Assembly (NCBI GenBank): GCA_028687335.1
Contig: JAQUAI010000008.1
Coordinates: 48,492-112,491 of the forward strand
DNA: 64,000 bases
Direction: 5' to 3'
Source: Gallionella sp.
GTDB lineage: Bacteria > Pseudomonadota > Gammaproteobacteria > Burkholderiales > Gallionellaceae
The notes under the pieces: model-generated
Told to the model about the DNA's origin: nothing
Databases searched by the model: none
What the model saw: only the letters and a program-made list of their open reading frames with translations
Shown: positions 1-9,308 of the stretch, in pieces
How the letters are laid out: every line of letters starts with the position of its first letter
Position numbering within the stretch: position 1 is the stretch's first letter
Position numbers and translations under genes: made by a program

Positions 1-435
1 GGCGACCATGTCGCAAGGCTGACCACACAAATGCACGGGAATAACGACTTTAGGCAATTTCCCATGCCGTTTTGCATAAGCTAATTTATCGCTCAATCGC
101 TCAACACTCATGTTGTATGTTTTTGGATCGATATCAACGAAGTCGATATCGGCACCGCAATACAAAGCGCAGTTTGCACTGGCCACAAAGGTGATCGGCG
201 TAGTCCAAACCATATCGCCTTCGCCCACCCCCAATGCCAAACATGCCACATGTAATGCGCTGGTCGCGCTGTTCATGGCAACCGCATGGGGCACACCGCA
301 ATAATCTGCGATGCTCTTTTCAAAAGCAGGGACAGCAGGGCCTTGCGTCAAATAATCTGAACGCAGCACATCCACAACCGCTTGAATGTCTGCCTCAGAT
401 ATGTCCTGCCTTCCGTAAGGAATCATTGCACTCAT
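1..435 (-). CDS. pseC: PseC-type UDP-sugar aminotransferase, 3' end outside window
   Basis: This is the first 145 codons of a PLP-dependent DegT/DnrJ/EryC1-family aminotransferase; the rest lies beyond the window edge. The translation starts MSAMIPYGRQDISEADI and carries the family's early motifs: LTQGPAVPAFE, the MNSATSALH phosphate-binding segment and TTPITFVASANC. By family knowledge PseC transfers an amino group to UDP-4-keto-6-deoxy-AltNAc, the second step of pseudaminic acid synthesis in the cytoplasm. Its ATG overlaps the stop of the PseB-like dehydratase gene (ATGA), so the two are co-translated. The substrate assignment rests on this pairing; related transaminases for legionaminic or other sugars look similar at the N terminus. 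The active-site lysine region is not visible here. Confidence 0.85.
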   Translation of the reverse strand, partial: MSAMIPYGRQDISEADIQAVVDVLRSDYLTQGPAVPAFEKSIADYCGVPHAVAMNSATSALHVACLALGVGEGDMVWTTPITFVASANCALYCGADIDFVDIDPKTYNMSVERLSDKLAYAKRHGKLPKVVIPVHLCGQPCDMVA

Positions 436-1430
436 ATCTTGCCAACTTTTTCACGGTTAGCGTCGATCCAAGCCTTCAATTGCTCGATGCTCATCCATTC
501 TTTGTTGTTGTCTGAGCTGTAGTTGAAATCTTCCGCCACTTTCTTGCCATCCTTGATACGGAGTGGGTCACTACTCCAATGGTGGATAGCAGGAAGGATC
601 TTGAAATGTTCTTGATATTCATAAGTGTGCAACGCATCCTCCGCGCCAATCATTTGTTCATGCAGCTTTTCACCAGGACGAATACCCACCACCTCTTGTT
701 TCGCGCCGGGCACGGATGCAGATGCCACGTCAGTAATGACCATGGATGGGATCTTCTTCACATAGATCTCACCACCAACCATGTCTTCAAAGGCATGCCA
801 CACCAGTTCAACGCCTTCTTCTAGTGTGATCATGAAGCGAGTCATACGTGGATCGGTAATCGGCAACACTCCCTTATCCGCAATCGAAAGGAAGAACGGG
901 ATGACAGAGCCACGAGAACCCATGACATTGCCATAACGCACCACACCAAAACGCGTGTCATGCGATCCCGCATAGGAGTTGCCCGCCACGAAGAGTTTGT
1001 CTGATGCCAGCTTGGTCGCGCCATACAAGTTTGCTGGGCTGCTAGCTTTGTCAGTAGAAAGTGCGACGACACGTTTCACACCACGATCAATACAAGCATC
1101 GATCAGATTCATCGCTCCATTGATGTTGGTTTTTACACATTCAAATGGATTGTATTCGGCAGTAGGAACGATCTTCGTCGCAGCCGCATGAACTACAAAA
1201 TCAATACCGTCCAGCGCTCTGGAGAGTCGTTCTTTATCGCGCACATCACCGATGAAAAAACGAACACGCGGATCATTGACGTATTGCTTTGCCATTTCCC
1301 ATTGCTTCATCTCATCACGCGAATAGATAACCAAGCGACGAGGATTGTATTTAGCCAAAGTCATTGGCACAAAGGTGTGGCCAAAAGACCCCGTTCCCCC
1401 AGTGATCAGTATTGATTGATTGGAAAGCAT
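432..1430 (-). CDS. pseB: UDP-N-acetylglucosamine 4,6-dehydratase (inverting), PseB
   Basis: A 332-residue short-chain dehydrogenase-type protein with the NAD(P)-binding motif GGTGSFG at residues 11-17, an STDK segment and the YGATK active-site motif near the middle. Length and motifs fit PseB/FlaA1, which dehydrates and epimerises UDP-GlcNAc as the first step towards pseudaminic acid. The product would decorate surface polysaccharide or flagellin. It lies 13 bases after the MarR-type regulator gene and overlaps pseC by four bases, so the three form one leftward operon. A capsule-type dehydratase of the same superfamily is the main alternative; direct linkage to the PseC-like transaminase favours PseB. 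Confidence 0.88.
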   Translation of the reverse strand: MLSNQSILITGGTGSFGHTFVPMTLAKYNPRRLVIYSRDEMKQWEMAKQYVNDPRVRFFIGDVRDKERLSRALDGIDFVVHAAATKIVPTAEYNPFECVKTNINGAMNLIDACIDRGVKRVVALSTDKASSPANLYGATKLASDKLFVAGNSYAGSHDTRFGVVRYGNVMGSRGSVIPFFLSIADKGVLPITDPRMTRFMITLEEGVELVWHAFEDMVGGEIYVKKIPSMVITDVASASVPGAKQEVVGIRPGEKLHEQMIGAEDALHTYEYQEHFKILPAIHHWSSDPLRIKDGKKVAEDFNYSSDNNKEWMSIEQLKAWIDANREKVGKI

Positions 1431-1443
1431 AGTTTACGAACCT

Positions 1444-1767
1444 TTAGTAATGTGTGGTTTCTTTGCGCAATTCTTCTATTTCAGCCTTCAAACGCTCATA
1501 TTCCTGCACTTTTCTCTGCAAGAACTCGACCGTAATACGTGCTTTTTCCTCAACACCTCTAGGCGTTAACAAGTAGGCATACGCCAACTTATTATCGCTG
1601 TTACGGAAATTATTGATTTTGATGCTGCCTTTTTCGACCAGCGCATTCAGGCAAAAATTGACTTTACCAAGGCTCACGCCCAGTCGTTTCGCCAAATCTC
1701 GTTGGGAAATACTGGGGTTTTCTTCCAGCGTTTTAAGCAGGCCGTAGTGGGTGGTTTCGTCTAACAT
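1444..1767 (-). CDS. MarR-family EPS-associated transcriptional regulator
   Basis: A 107-residue protein with a winged helix-turn-helix at the N terminus ([20 protein letters not shown]) followed by a charged coiled coil ([20 protein letters not shown]) that probably dimerises it. It fits the small MarR-like family that heads exopolysaccharide and nucleotide-sugar gene clusters in beta- and gammaproteobacteria. Being first in an operon with pseB and pseC, it probably controls that cluster. It is divergent from waaC, and the 123 bases between them must hold both promoters. No effector site can be read from the sequence. Confidence 0.8.
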   Translation of the reverse strand: MLDETTHYGLLKTLEENPSISQRDLAKRLGVSLGKVNFCLNALVEKGSIKINNFRNSDNKLAYAYLLTPRGVEEKARITVEFLQRKVQEYERLKAEIEELRKETTHY

Positions 1768-1890
1768 TTAGAGTGTGTTCAACGATTGAACAGCGCGCAT
1801 TACAACAGCCGCAGGCGGATGGTGTCAAGCATGAAAAGCCGCTCGTGTATCATGGCGACCTTGTTCGTCGCCTCACTTTATTCCATGCAA

Positions 1891-2850
1891 ATGGCAACCC
1901 GCATCGTTTTGATTAAAACCTCGTCGCTGGGCGATGTGTTGCACAACCTCCCGGTTGTATCCGACATCCGCAGGCACCTGCCCGACGCGCATATCGACTG
2001 GGTGGTTGAAGAAAATTTTGCGGCGCTACCCGCCTTACACCCCGATGTCGAACACATCATCCCTGTCGCCATCCGGCGTTGGCGTAAATCCTGGTGGCCG
2101 GCACGTTCGGAAATTCGTGGCATCTACGCCCAACTTCGCAAGGCATCCTATGATGTCGCCCTTGATACACAAGGCTTGCTAAAAAGTGCAGTGATCGCCC
2201 GTTGCAGCAATGCCCCGCGCTACGGTTACGCTTGGAACAGTGCACGCGAACCGCTGGCCAGCCTGTTTTACCAGCACACCTTCACCGTCGCCAAAACACA
2301 GCATGCCGTCGAGCGCAATCGCCAACTCGCTGCCGCCGCGCTTGGTTATACCCTGCACGGCGCTGCCGACTACGGCATCCGCGCACCGGAACTGACGCTT
2401 CCTTGGCTGCCCAGCTCACCTTATGTCACCCTACTGCATGCCACCAGCCGTGACGATAAATTGTGGGAAGAAAAAAACTGGACTGAACTGGGAAAGCGCC
2501 TGCACCAAGCTGGTTTGCGCAGCGTGTTACCGTGGGGCAGCGAAACAGAAAAGTCCCGTGCCGAACGCTTGCAAGCCATCATTCCCGATAGCATCCTCGC
2601 CCCGCGCCTTGACCTCAATCAGGCCGCCGCCTTGCTCGGTAAGTCGCAGGCCGTGATTGGCGTGGATACCGGATTGAGCCACCTCGCAGCTGCCTTGTCC
2701 GTGCCTACTATCGGCATCTACACCGCAACCGACCCAGGACTTACCGGACTGTATGCCGGCGCGAATGCCGTCAATCTGGGCGGAAAACATACCTCGCCGT
2801 CGGTCGATGCTGTCGTCGCGACACTGACACAACTCGGTGTGTATGCCTAA
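1891..2850 (+). CDS. waaC: Lipopolysaccharide heptosyltransferase I
   Basis: Glycosyltransferase family 9 enzyme that adds the first L-glycero-D-manno-heptose to Kdo in the LPS inner core, at the cytoplasmic face of the inner membrane. The start MATRIVLIKTSSLGDVLHNL and the C-terminal motif GVDTGLSHLAAALSVPT with TDPGLTGLY are characteristic of WaaC. Starting at the ATG at 1891 gives 319 residues, the usual length; the frame is open further upstream, but those residues do not resemble the family. The gene overlaps waaA by eight bases, so the two core enzymes are translated together. Confidence 0.9.
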   Translation: MATRIVLIKTSSLGDVLHNLPVVSDIRRHLPDAHIDWVVEENFAALPALHPDVEHIIPVAIRRWRKSWWPARSEIRGIYAQLRKASYDVALDTQGLLKSAVIARCSNAPRYGYAWNSAREPLASLFYQHTFTVAKTQHAVERNRQLAAAALGYTLHGAADYGIRAPELTLPWLPSSPYVTLLHATSRDDKLWEEKNWTELGKRLHQAGLRSVLPWGSETEKSRAERLQAIIPDSILAPRLDLNQAAALLGKSQAVIGVDTGLSHLAAALSVPTIGIYTATDPGLTGLYAGANAVNLGGKHTSPSVDAVVATLTQLGVYA

Positions 2851-4114
2851 GCCGCGCGTTTTCTACACACTGGGGCTATGGCTACTGCTGCCCTACATCG
2901 GCTTTCACCTTCTCTGGCGCGCACGCAAGCAGCCAGAATACTTGCGCCACATCGGCGAGCGTTTTGGCTTCTATGCAACACACAGTGCTAAACCTATCAT
3001 TTGGTTACACACCGTCTCTGTGGGTGAAACGCGTGCAGCCGCTTCGCTGGTGCAGCGTTTACGCGAGCAATATCCCGATCACCAGATTTTACTCACGCAC
3101 ACCACACCGACCGGTCTCGCCGCCAGCGAGCAGCTTTATGGCGATAATGTGATGCGCGTCTATCTGCCTTATGACTACCCTTTCGCCATGCGCCACTTCT
3201 TGCGCCATTTCAAACCCAGCGTCGGCGTACTTCTGGAAACCGAAATCTGGTTCAACCTCATCCACGCCTGCCACACCACTGCCACACCGTTACTTCTCCT
3301 CAACGCGAGACTTTCGAAAAAATCCGCCCTAGGTTATGCGCGCTTTCCCGCTTTAACACGCCATGCCCTTAGCGAATTCACTGCCATCGCCGCACAAACC
3401 GAAGCCGACGCACAACGTCTAAACTCGCTGGGTGCAAATACGGTAAATGTAATGGGTAATCTCAAATTCGATATTGAGCCGCCCGCAGCGATGCTTGAAC
3501 TAGCCCCCCAACTGCGAGCACAGTTCGGTACGCAACGGCCAGTATTTCTGGCTGCGAGCACACGCGAAGGCGAAGAGCCACTCATCCTTGATGCGCTGCA
3601 AACATTAAATCTGCCCGACCTACTCACCGTCATCGTGCCGCGTCATCCGCAACGCTTCGACGCGGTTGCCAACCTTATCCAGCAACGCGGATTTCGACTG
3701 CAACGTCGTAGTGCCAATAACGCCATCGCGCCCACAACCCAAATCGTACTAGGCGACAGCATGGGCGAAATGTTCGCCTACTACGCCGCTTGCGATCTCA
3801 CCTTCATCGGCGGCAGCTTGCTGCCCCTAGGCGGACAAAACCTGATCGAAGCCTGCGCGCTTGGCAAGCCCGTCCTGATCGGACCGCACACCTACAATTT
3901 CGCCCAAGCCACCGAGCTGGCGGTCGCCTGCGGTGCCGCCCTGCAAATTCAGCGCGCCGACGAATTAGGCAAAATTTTGGGAACGTTATTAACAGACGAG
4001 CCGCGAATGCGGCTCATGGGACAAGCGGGACTCATGTTCGTACAAGACAATCGCGGCGCAACTGAACGAGCCGTCGCGTTAATCGCTCAACAGATCAATA
4101 CAAAGCCTGATTGA
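2843..4114 (+). CDS. waaA: 3-deoxy-D-manno-octulosonic acid (Kdo) transferase
   Basis: A 423-residue GT30-family protein that transfers Kdo from CMP-Kdo to lipid A precursor. It has an N-terminal hydrophobic anchor (FYTLGLWLLLPYIGFHLLW), the N-terminal domain signature LHTVSVGETRAA, NARLSKKSALGY, GNLKFDI, and the C-terminal nucleotide-binding stretch GGSLLPLGGQNLIEACALGK. An in-frame GTG six bases upstream is an alternative start. It overlaps waaC and converges on the TolC-like gene, sharing 20 bases with its 3' end. Confidence 0.92.
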   Translation: MPKPRVFYTLGLWLLLPYIGFHLLWRARKQPEYLRHIGERFGFYATHSAKPIIWLHTVSVGETRAAASLVQRLREQYPDHQILLTHTTPTGLAASEQLYGDNVMRVYLPYDYPFAMRHFLRHFKPSVGVLLETEIWFNLIHACHTTATPLLLLNARLSKKSALGYARFPALTRHALSEFTAIAAQTEADAQRLNSLGANTVNVMGNLKFDIEPPAAMLELAPQLRAQFGTQRPVFLAASTREGEEPLILDALQTLNLPDLLTVIVPRHPQRFDAVANLIQQRGFRLQRRSANNAIAPTTQIVLGDSMGEMFAYYAACDLTFIGGSLLPLGGQNLIEACALGKPVLIGPHTYNFAQATELAVACGAALQIQRADELGKILGTLLTDEPRMRLMGQAGLMFVQDNRGATERAVALIAQQINTKPD

Positions 4115-5420
4115 CCTTGTGCAAATCATCTTCGGTCAAATTGCCGACGGCTGATTTCAAGCGAAGTTGCGCAACTAGGTAGTTGTATTCGGCCTGATAT
4201 AAATCGCGGCGTGTCGCGTATACCTGTTGCTGCGCATTCAATACGTCTAGGTTGGTACGCACACCGACTTCTTGCCCCAGCTTGCTGGCTTCCAGCACGC
4301 TCTCGCTGGAAACCAGCGCCTGCTGTAAAGCTTTGACCTGCGCAATACCACTCACCACACCGAGATAGGCTTGGCGTGTCTGGGTGGCAACGGTACGACG
4401 GGCATTTTCCAATTCTTCTTTGGCGCGGTCTTTATTCGCCTCGGCTTCGCGTAATTTGGATTGTGTTGCACCGCCTTGAAACAACGGCATACTGAATTGC
4501 ACGCCAACATTGTTGTTGGTGCTATCGCTACCCACACCGAAACTACTGCCGCTGGCGTAGTTTTTACCGTAGTTCGCCACCAAATCTACGGTTGGATAAT
4601 GACCAGCACGATTACGCGCGACTTCTTTTTGAGCGATTTCATAACCGGCCTGTGCAACAGCCAACTGCGGATTACCCAACTCCGCATCTGCGACCCACTT
4701 TTCCATATCGCTCGGCTGCGGCGACTCAAGGTTAAATTGTTTACCCAGCGCATTCAGCTCGCCCGGCATGACATTCAACAGTTGCTGTAAAGCGCGGCGT
4801 TTCATTTCCAGATTATTTTGCGCAACGATCTGCTGCGCACTGGTCAAATCGTAACGGGCTTGCGCTTCGTGGGTATCAGTAATGGTGGCACTACCCACTT
4901 CAAAATTGCGCTTAGCAGCTTCCAGTTGCTCGGTGATGGCGGTCTTCTGCGCTTCGGCCAGCTGCACACTATCTTGCGCGATCAGCACATCAAAGTAAGC
5001 CTGCGCAACACGCAAGATCAAATCCTGTTCGGCGATCTTGAGTTGCGCCTCGGCTTGGGCAACTTGCAGTTCAGCTTCGGTATAAGCGTTCCAGTTTTGC
5101 ATGCGGAACAACGGCTGCACCAGATTGACGTTATAGCCATGTGAGTTGTAACGGCTGTTACCGCCCGGCAAAAATGTCGGGCTGCGATACACCGTGCTGA
5201 CATCATTAAACGTACTGCTGGCACTCAGACTAACGCTCGGCAGCAACAAAGAACGCCCCTGCGGCAGTTTCTCCAACCCAGCCTGATGCGCCGCACGGGC
5301 CGCAGCAAAGACGGGGTCATTGGCTTGCGCGGTATGCAGCGTGTCCAGCAAATCTGCCGCATGAACACCCGTGCCCGATGCGAGCAACAGAGAGAGAACG
5401 AGTAGCGAGGGTTGTTTCAT
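4095..5420 (-). CDS. tolC: TolC-family outer membrane efflux channel
   Basis: A 441-residue outer membrane protein with a cleavable signal peptide (MKQPSLLVLSLLLASGTGVHA) and two repeats rich in long alpha helices, as in TolC trimers that form a beta barrel plus periplasmic tunnel. Motifs include LYQAEYNYLVAQLRLK near the C terminus. The ATG at 5420 is preferred over one 18 bases upstream because it follows AAGGAA at good spacing. It lies downstream of an RND pump, an adaptor and pcm, all leftward, so it probably completes that tripartite exporter, though it may serve type I secretion as well. Confidence 0.88.
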   Translation of the reverse strand: MKQPSLLVLSLLLASGTGVHAADLLDTLHTAQANDPVFAAARAAHQAGLEKLPQGRSLLLPSVSLSASSTFNDVSTVYRSPTFLPGGNSRYNSHGYNVNLVQPLFRMQNWNAYTEAELQVAQAEAQLKIAEQDLILRVAQAYFDVLIAQDSVQLAEAQKTAITEQLEAAKRNFEVGSATITDTHEAQARYDLTSAQQIVAQNNLEMKRRALQQLLNVMPGELNALGKQFNLESPQPSDMEKWVADAELGNPQLAVAQAGYEIAQKEVARNRAGHYPTVDLVANYGKNYASGSSFGVGSDSTNNNVGVQFSMPLFQGGATQSKLREAEANKDRAKEELENARRTVATQTRQAYLGVVSGIAQVKALQQALVSSESVLEASKLGQEVGVRTNLDVLNAQQQVYATRRDLYQAEYNYLVAQLRLKSAVGNLTEDDLHKVNQALY

Positions 5421-5439
5421 CGGTTCCTTACACAACAAA

Positions 5440-5457
5440 TATTAGATATTTCTAATA
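5440..5457. promoter_or_regulatory. Palindrome upstream of the TolC-type gene, candidate operator
   Basis: TATTAGA and TCTAATA form perfect seven-base arms around a four-base centre, 20 bases upstream of the channel gene's ATG. This is the size and placement of a dimeric repressor site or an AT-rich promoter element. It suggests that the channel gene has its own control apart from the pump genes. The binding protein is unknown. Confidence 0.4.
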
Positions 5458-5474
5458 CTATAGGATAGGCACTA

Positions 5475-5492
5475 CGTTAGGCAATCCTAACG
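5475..5492 (-). terminator. Short hairpin just after pcm
   Basis: CGTTAGG and CCTAACG pair around a four-base loop, five bases after the pcm stop codon. There is no run of T after it, so it may only stabilise the 3' end or attenuate readthrough into the TolC-type gene. Confidence 0.4.
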
Positions 5493-5496
5493 CGGG

Positions 5497-6147
5497 TTAA
5501 AACACAAAACGTTCCGGCTGCAATGCGTTCTGCAACGGCACAACCACGGTTTCGAGTATGTTTTTGTTCTCGTAACGATCTTCAGCAACCCGCGTGATAA
5601 TGCGCGCCGTCATTGCTGGCGCGTCGCCCACAATCGCGAACAAGCGACCGCCCACTTTCAGCGCCTGCTTAAACGCCTCCGGTAACACGGGGGTAGAGCC
5701 GGTCAGCACGATGACATCGTAGCTGTCGCTGCCCCAACCCTGCGCTGCATCGCCCACGGCTAGCGTCACGTTATGAATCTGTCCGGTAGCCAAATGCTTC
5801 TGCGCCTGCGCGCTCAGTTCCGGCACGATCTCAACCGAAGTTACATGACCACCCACTGCCGCCAGCAAGGCTGTTAGGTAACCGCTACCGGTACCCACTT
5901 CCAAAACCTTGTCGCTGCGGCGCACGTGTAAATCCTGCACCACGCGCGCTTCCAGTTTCGGCTGCCACATTGCCACGCCGAAACCCAGCGGAATCTCTAG
6001 GTCGGCAAAAGCCAACGCTTTTTTATCTGCCTGCACGAAATTTTCGCGGCGCACTTGTTTGAGCAGATCAAGCACCGTCGTGTCCAACACTTCGCACGGA
6101 CGAATCTGCTGCTCGATCATATTGAAGCGCACTTGTTCCAAATTCAT
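5497..6147 (-). CDS. pcm: Protein-L-isoaspartate O-methyltransferase family protein
   Basis: A 216-residue SAM-dependent methyltransferase that repairs isoaspartyl residues in damaged proteins, or a close homologue. The SAM motif VLEVGTGSGYLTALLA is clear, as is the early block MIEQQIRPCEVLD. The ATG at 6147 follows GGGGAG at the right distance; an in-frame start 51 bases upstream lacks a ribosome site. It sits 83 bases after the RND pump gene and 76 bases before the TolC-type gene. Pcm-like genes beside tolC are common in betaproteobacteria, and some may not be true repair enzymes. Confidence 0.85.
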   Translation of the reverse strand: MNLEQVRFNMIEQQIRPCEVLDTTVLDLLKQVRRENFVQADKKALAFADLEIPLGFGVAMWQPKLEARVVQDLHVRRSDKVLEVGTGSGYLTALLAAVGGHVTSVEIVPELSAQAQKHLATGQIHNVTLAVGDAAQGWGSDSYDVIVLTGSTPVLPEAFKQALKVGGRLFAIVGDAPAMTARIITRVAEDRYENKNILETVVVPLQNALQPERFVF

Positions 6148-6230
6148 TTTCTCTCCCCGAAGCCCTGTTATGTGTTTTGAGCGGAGGCAGTATAACAACA
6201 GCCCCCGAACTAGCTCAACAACTTACCCCT

Positions 6231-9200
6231 TTAATCTGCCTTGGCCGTCACTTCCGCCGTAGGCCGCCCAAGCTTGCGCTGCAACATCTGCACGAAATCA
6301 TCCACATAAGTGAATAACACGGGGATCACCAGCAAGCTCAAAAAGGTCGAGGTAATCAGCCCGCCGATGACGACGATTGCCATTGGCGAACGGAAACTGC
6401 CGTCCCCCATTCCCAGATCCAGCGCGACTGGCAGCATCCCCGCCCCCATCGCCATGGTTGTCATCACGATAGGACGTGCGCGCTTTTTACACGCATCCAA
6501 CAAGGCTTCGGCGCGTGCCATGCCGCGATCCCTGCGCGACACGACGGCATACTCCACCAGTAGGATAGAGTTTTTGGTTGCGATGCCCATCAGCATGATG
6601 ATGCCGATCATAGACGGCATCGAAATCGCGGTATGCGTCAGAAACAAAGCCAGAAACGCGCCCGGAATAGACAACACCAGCGCCCCCAAGATCGTGGCCG
6701 GTTGCATGAAATCCTTGAACAGCAACACCAGCACAATATAGATGCACAGCACGCCAGTGAACATTGCCAAACTGAAGCTGGCAAACAACTCATTCATGGC
6801 CTCGGCATCGCCGATGGGTGCCATCTCAACACCGGGCGGCATATTTTTAATCGAGGTCAACGCGGTCACAGCAGCTTGCACTTTGCCCAAAGGTTGCCCT
6901 GCCAACTCGACATCAAACGTGACGTTGCGCTGCCGGTCGTAGCGGTCGATTTGCGCTGGGCCGCTTTGCCAACTCAAGCTGGCAATGTTGCCCAACATCA
7001 CCGGGCCTTTTGATCCGGGCACCACCAAGCGCGACAATAAATCCAAATCCTGTCGGGCATCGTCGCTCAGCTTTACGATGATGGGCAACTGGCGGTCAGG
7101 CAAATTAAGCTTGGCCAACGACTGGTCATAATCTCCGTTCGTCGCCACGCGCAAAGTTTCGGCGATGGCCGCCGAGGTCACGCCCATATCTGCCGCCTTG
7201 GCAAAATCGGGGCGCACGACAATCTCTGGTCGCAAGATGCTGGAATTGGACACCACATTGCCGATGCCGGAAATCGTGCGTAACTCCTGCCCAACTTTTA
7301 ACGCGTGCTGGTTGAGCAACTCACCGTTTTCGCTGGTTAGCACTAACTGATACTTGTCTGCCGACGAACCCAAACCCACCTTGATACGCACGCCGGGCAG
7401 CGCGGTCATCGCTTCGCGCAACTCGTCTTCGATTTGCTGCTTCACCACCCGCTCGTCGCGCGGCTTGAGCTGAATGGACAGCGTGGCTTTGCGCGCCTCC
7501 GGCACGCCGGTCGGCTCGAATGCGTTACCGCCCGTCGCCCCGCCGCCGATTGCGGTGTACACCAGCGTCACATTCGGATTTTTCATCGCGATGTGCCGCG
7601 CCTGCTCGGCCAGTGCATAGGTCTGCTCAAACTTGCTACCCGGCGGCAGCGTGATGGTTATCTGAGTTTGCGACTGATTATCCTTAGGCTGAAAAGCGGT
7701 AGGCAGCGTGCCCGCCAAACCGAAAGAGCCAAAGAAAAATACAGCAGTCAGCGCCAATGTGCTCTTACGGTTTGCCAAACACCATTGCGCCCACGTGAGA
7801 TAAATTTCAATCCATCTTGGTGTCGGATGCTCGACACGGGGACGTAAAAAATAGGCCGACATCATCGGTGTCAGCATGCGTGCCACCACCAGTGAAAACA
7901 GCACCGCTACCGCCGCCGTCCAACCGAATTGAACAAAAAACTTGCCCGCGATACCGCTCATAAATGCGGTTGGTAAAAACACCGCCACCAGCGTAAACGT
8001 CGTCGCAATCACCGCCATGCCGATCTCGTCCGCCGCCTCCATCGCCGCCTGATACGGCGTTTTGCCCATCTCCAGATGGCGCATGATGTTTTCGATCTCG
8101 ACAATGGCATCATCCACCAACACCCCCACCACCAGCGACATCGCCAGCAAGGTCACCACATTGATGGTGAAGCCAAACAAATACATCGCGGCAAAAGTAG
8201 GAATAACCGCCAGCGGCAACGCCGTCGCCGCCACAATGGTGGCGCGTGTGTTGCGCAGGAAAAAGATCACCACGATCACCGCGAGCAAGGCCCCCTCGAA
8301 GATCATCTCCATCGAGCCTTGGTAAGTTTCATAAACGGCATCCACCGTATTGAACACCCGCTCAACCGTCACATCAGGCTGCGTTTCTTTCAGGCTCGCA
8401 AGCGCGTGAGTCACCCCCTCGGCCACCGCCACATCGCCCGCGCCGATGGAGCGTACGATCTCAAAACCAACCACAGGCTTACCATCGTGCAAGGCGGCAG
8501 AACGTCGCTCAGCGGTGCCATCGCTGACATCTGCCACTTCGTTCAAACGCAAACGTCGCCCGTCGCGCAAAGCGATTTCCATCTGCCCCAACTGCTCCGC
8601 AGATTGCACCGTGGCAACGGTACGCACCGCCTGCTCCGCGCCACCCAGATCGGTGCGTCCGCCCGGTGCTTCTTGCTGAATCTGGCGCAACTGGCTAGAG
8701 ATTTCCGCCGCCGTCAAATTCAACGCCAGCAGCTTGACCGGATCAAGCTCAACGCGTACCTGCCGCGTTACACCACCAACGCGGTTGACCGCGCCGACCC
8801 CTTTCACGCCCAGCAACAGCTTGGTCATCTTGTTGTCCACAAACCAGGACAACTCCTCTTCACTCATCTTCGGCGCGGTAATCGTGTACGTCAAAATCGG
8901 CTTGCCGCTCAATTCCACCTTGTTGATGGTCGGGTCGAGCATCTCGCGCGGCAATTCACCACGAATGCGCGACACGGTGGAACGCACATCCTCCAACGCC
9001 AAACGCGAATCCCGCTCCAAACGAAATTCGGCAGAAATAATCGCCGTGCCATCTTTAACTTGCGTGTACAGATGTTTCAAACCTTGCGTGCTGGCAAGCG
9101 CATTTTCGATCTTGCGCGCCACCTCGGTCTCCATCTGATCGGGCGAAGCCCCCGGCATCGACGCAGTTACCGTCACCATCGGCAAATCAATGTCGGGGAA

Positions 9201-9308
9201 CATCTGAATCTTCATCGCCTTGAACGCCATCACGCCCATAAAGCTGAGCATGACAAAGGCCAACACTGCCGGAATCGGATTACGAATAGACCAAGCGGAA
9301 ATATTCAT
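6231..9308 (-). CDS. RND-family efflux pump inner membrane permease
   Basis: A 1025-residue resistance-nodulation-division transporter of the AcrB/HAE-1-like branch that exports hydrophobic compounds using the proton gradient. It begins with the standard cytoplasmic end and first membrane helix (SIRNPIPAVLAFVMLSFM), followed by FPDIDLPMVTV. The two halves each carry a large periplasmic loop and a six-helix block. The TM4 proton-relay region (SLVVGVLVDDAIVEIENIMR) has the paired Asp residues, and the C-terminal half has GIIMLMGIATKNSILLVEYA. The start codon overlaps the adaptor gene's stop (ATGA). Substrate cannot be told from sequence. Confidence 0.93.
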   Translation of the reverse strand: MNISAWSIRNPIPAVLAFVMLSFMGVMAFKAMKIQMFPDIDLPMVTVTASMPGASPDQMETEVARKIENALASTQGLKHLYTQVKDGTAIISAEFRLERDSRLALEDVRSTVSRIRGELPREMLDPTINKVELSGKPILTYTITAPKMSEEELSWFVDNKMTKLLLGVKGVGAVNRVGGVTRQVRVELDPVKLLALNLTAAEISSQLRQIQQEAPGGRTDLGGAEQAVRTVATVQSAEQLGQMEIALRDGRRLRLNEVADVSDGTAERRSAALHDGKPVVGFEIVRSIGAGDVAVAEGVTHALASLKETQPDVTVERVFNTVDAVYETYQGSMEMIFEGALLAVIVVIFFLRNTRATIVAATALPLAVIPTFAAMYLFGFTINVVTLLAMSLVVGVLVDDAIVEIENIMRHLEMGKTPYQAAMEAADEIGMAVIATTFTLVAVFLPTAFMSGIAGKFFVQFGWTAAVAVLFSLVVARMLTPMMSAYFLRPRVEHPTPRWIEIYLTWAQWCLANRKSTLALTAVFFFGSFGLAGTLPTAFQPKDNQSQTQITITLPPGSKFEQTYALAEQARHIAMKNPNVTLVYTAIGGGATGGNAFEPTGVPEARKATLSIQLKPRDERVVKQQIEDELREAMTALPGVRIKVGLGSSADKYQLVLTSENGELLNQHALKVGQELRTISGIGNVVSNSSILRPEIVVRPDFAKAADMGVTSAAIAETLRVATNGDYDQSLAKLNLPDRQLPIIVKLSDDARQDLDLLSRLVVPGSKGPVMLGNIASLSWQSGPAQIDRYDRQRNVTFDVELAGQPLGKVQAAVTALTSIKNMPPGVEMAPIGDAEAMNELFASFSLAMFTGVLCIYIVLVLLFKDFMQPATILGALVLSIPGAFLALFLTHTAISMPSMIGIIMLMGIATKNSILLVEYAVVSRRDRGMARAEALLDACKKRARPIVMTTMAMGAGMLPVALDLGMGDGSFRSPMAIVVIGGLITSTFLSLLVIPVLFTYVDDFVQMLQRKLGRPTAEVTAKAD

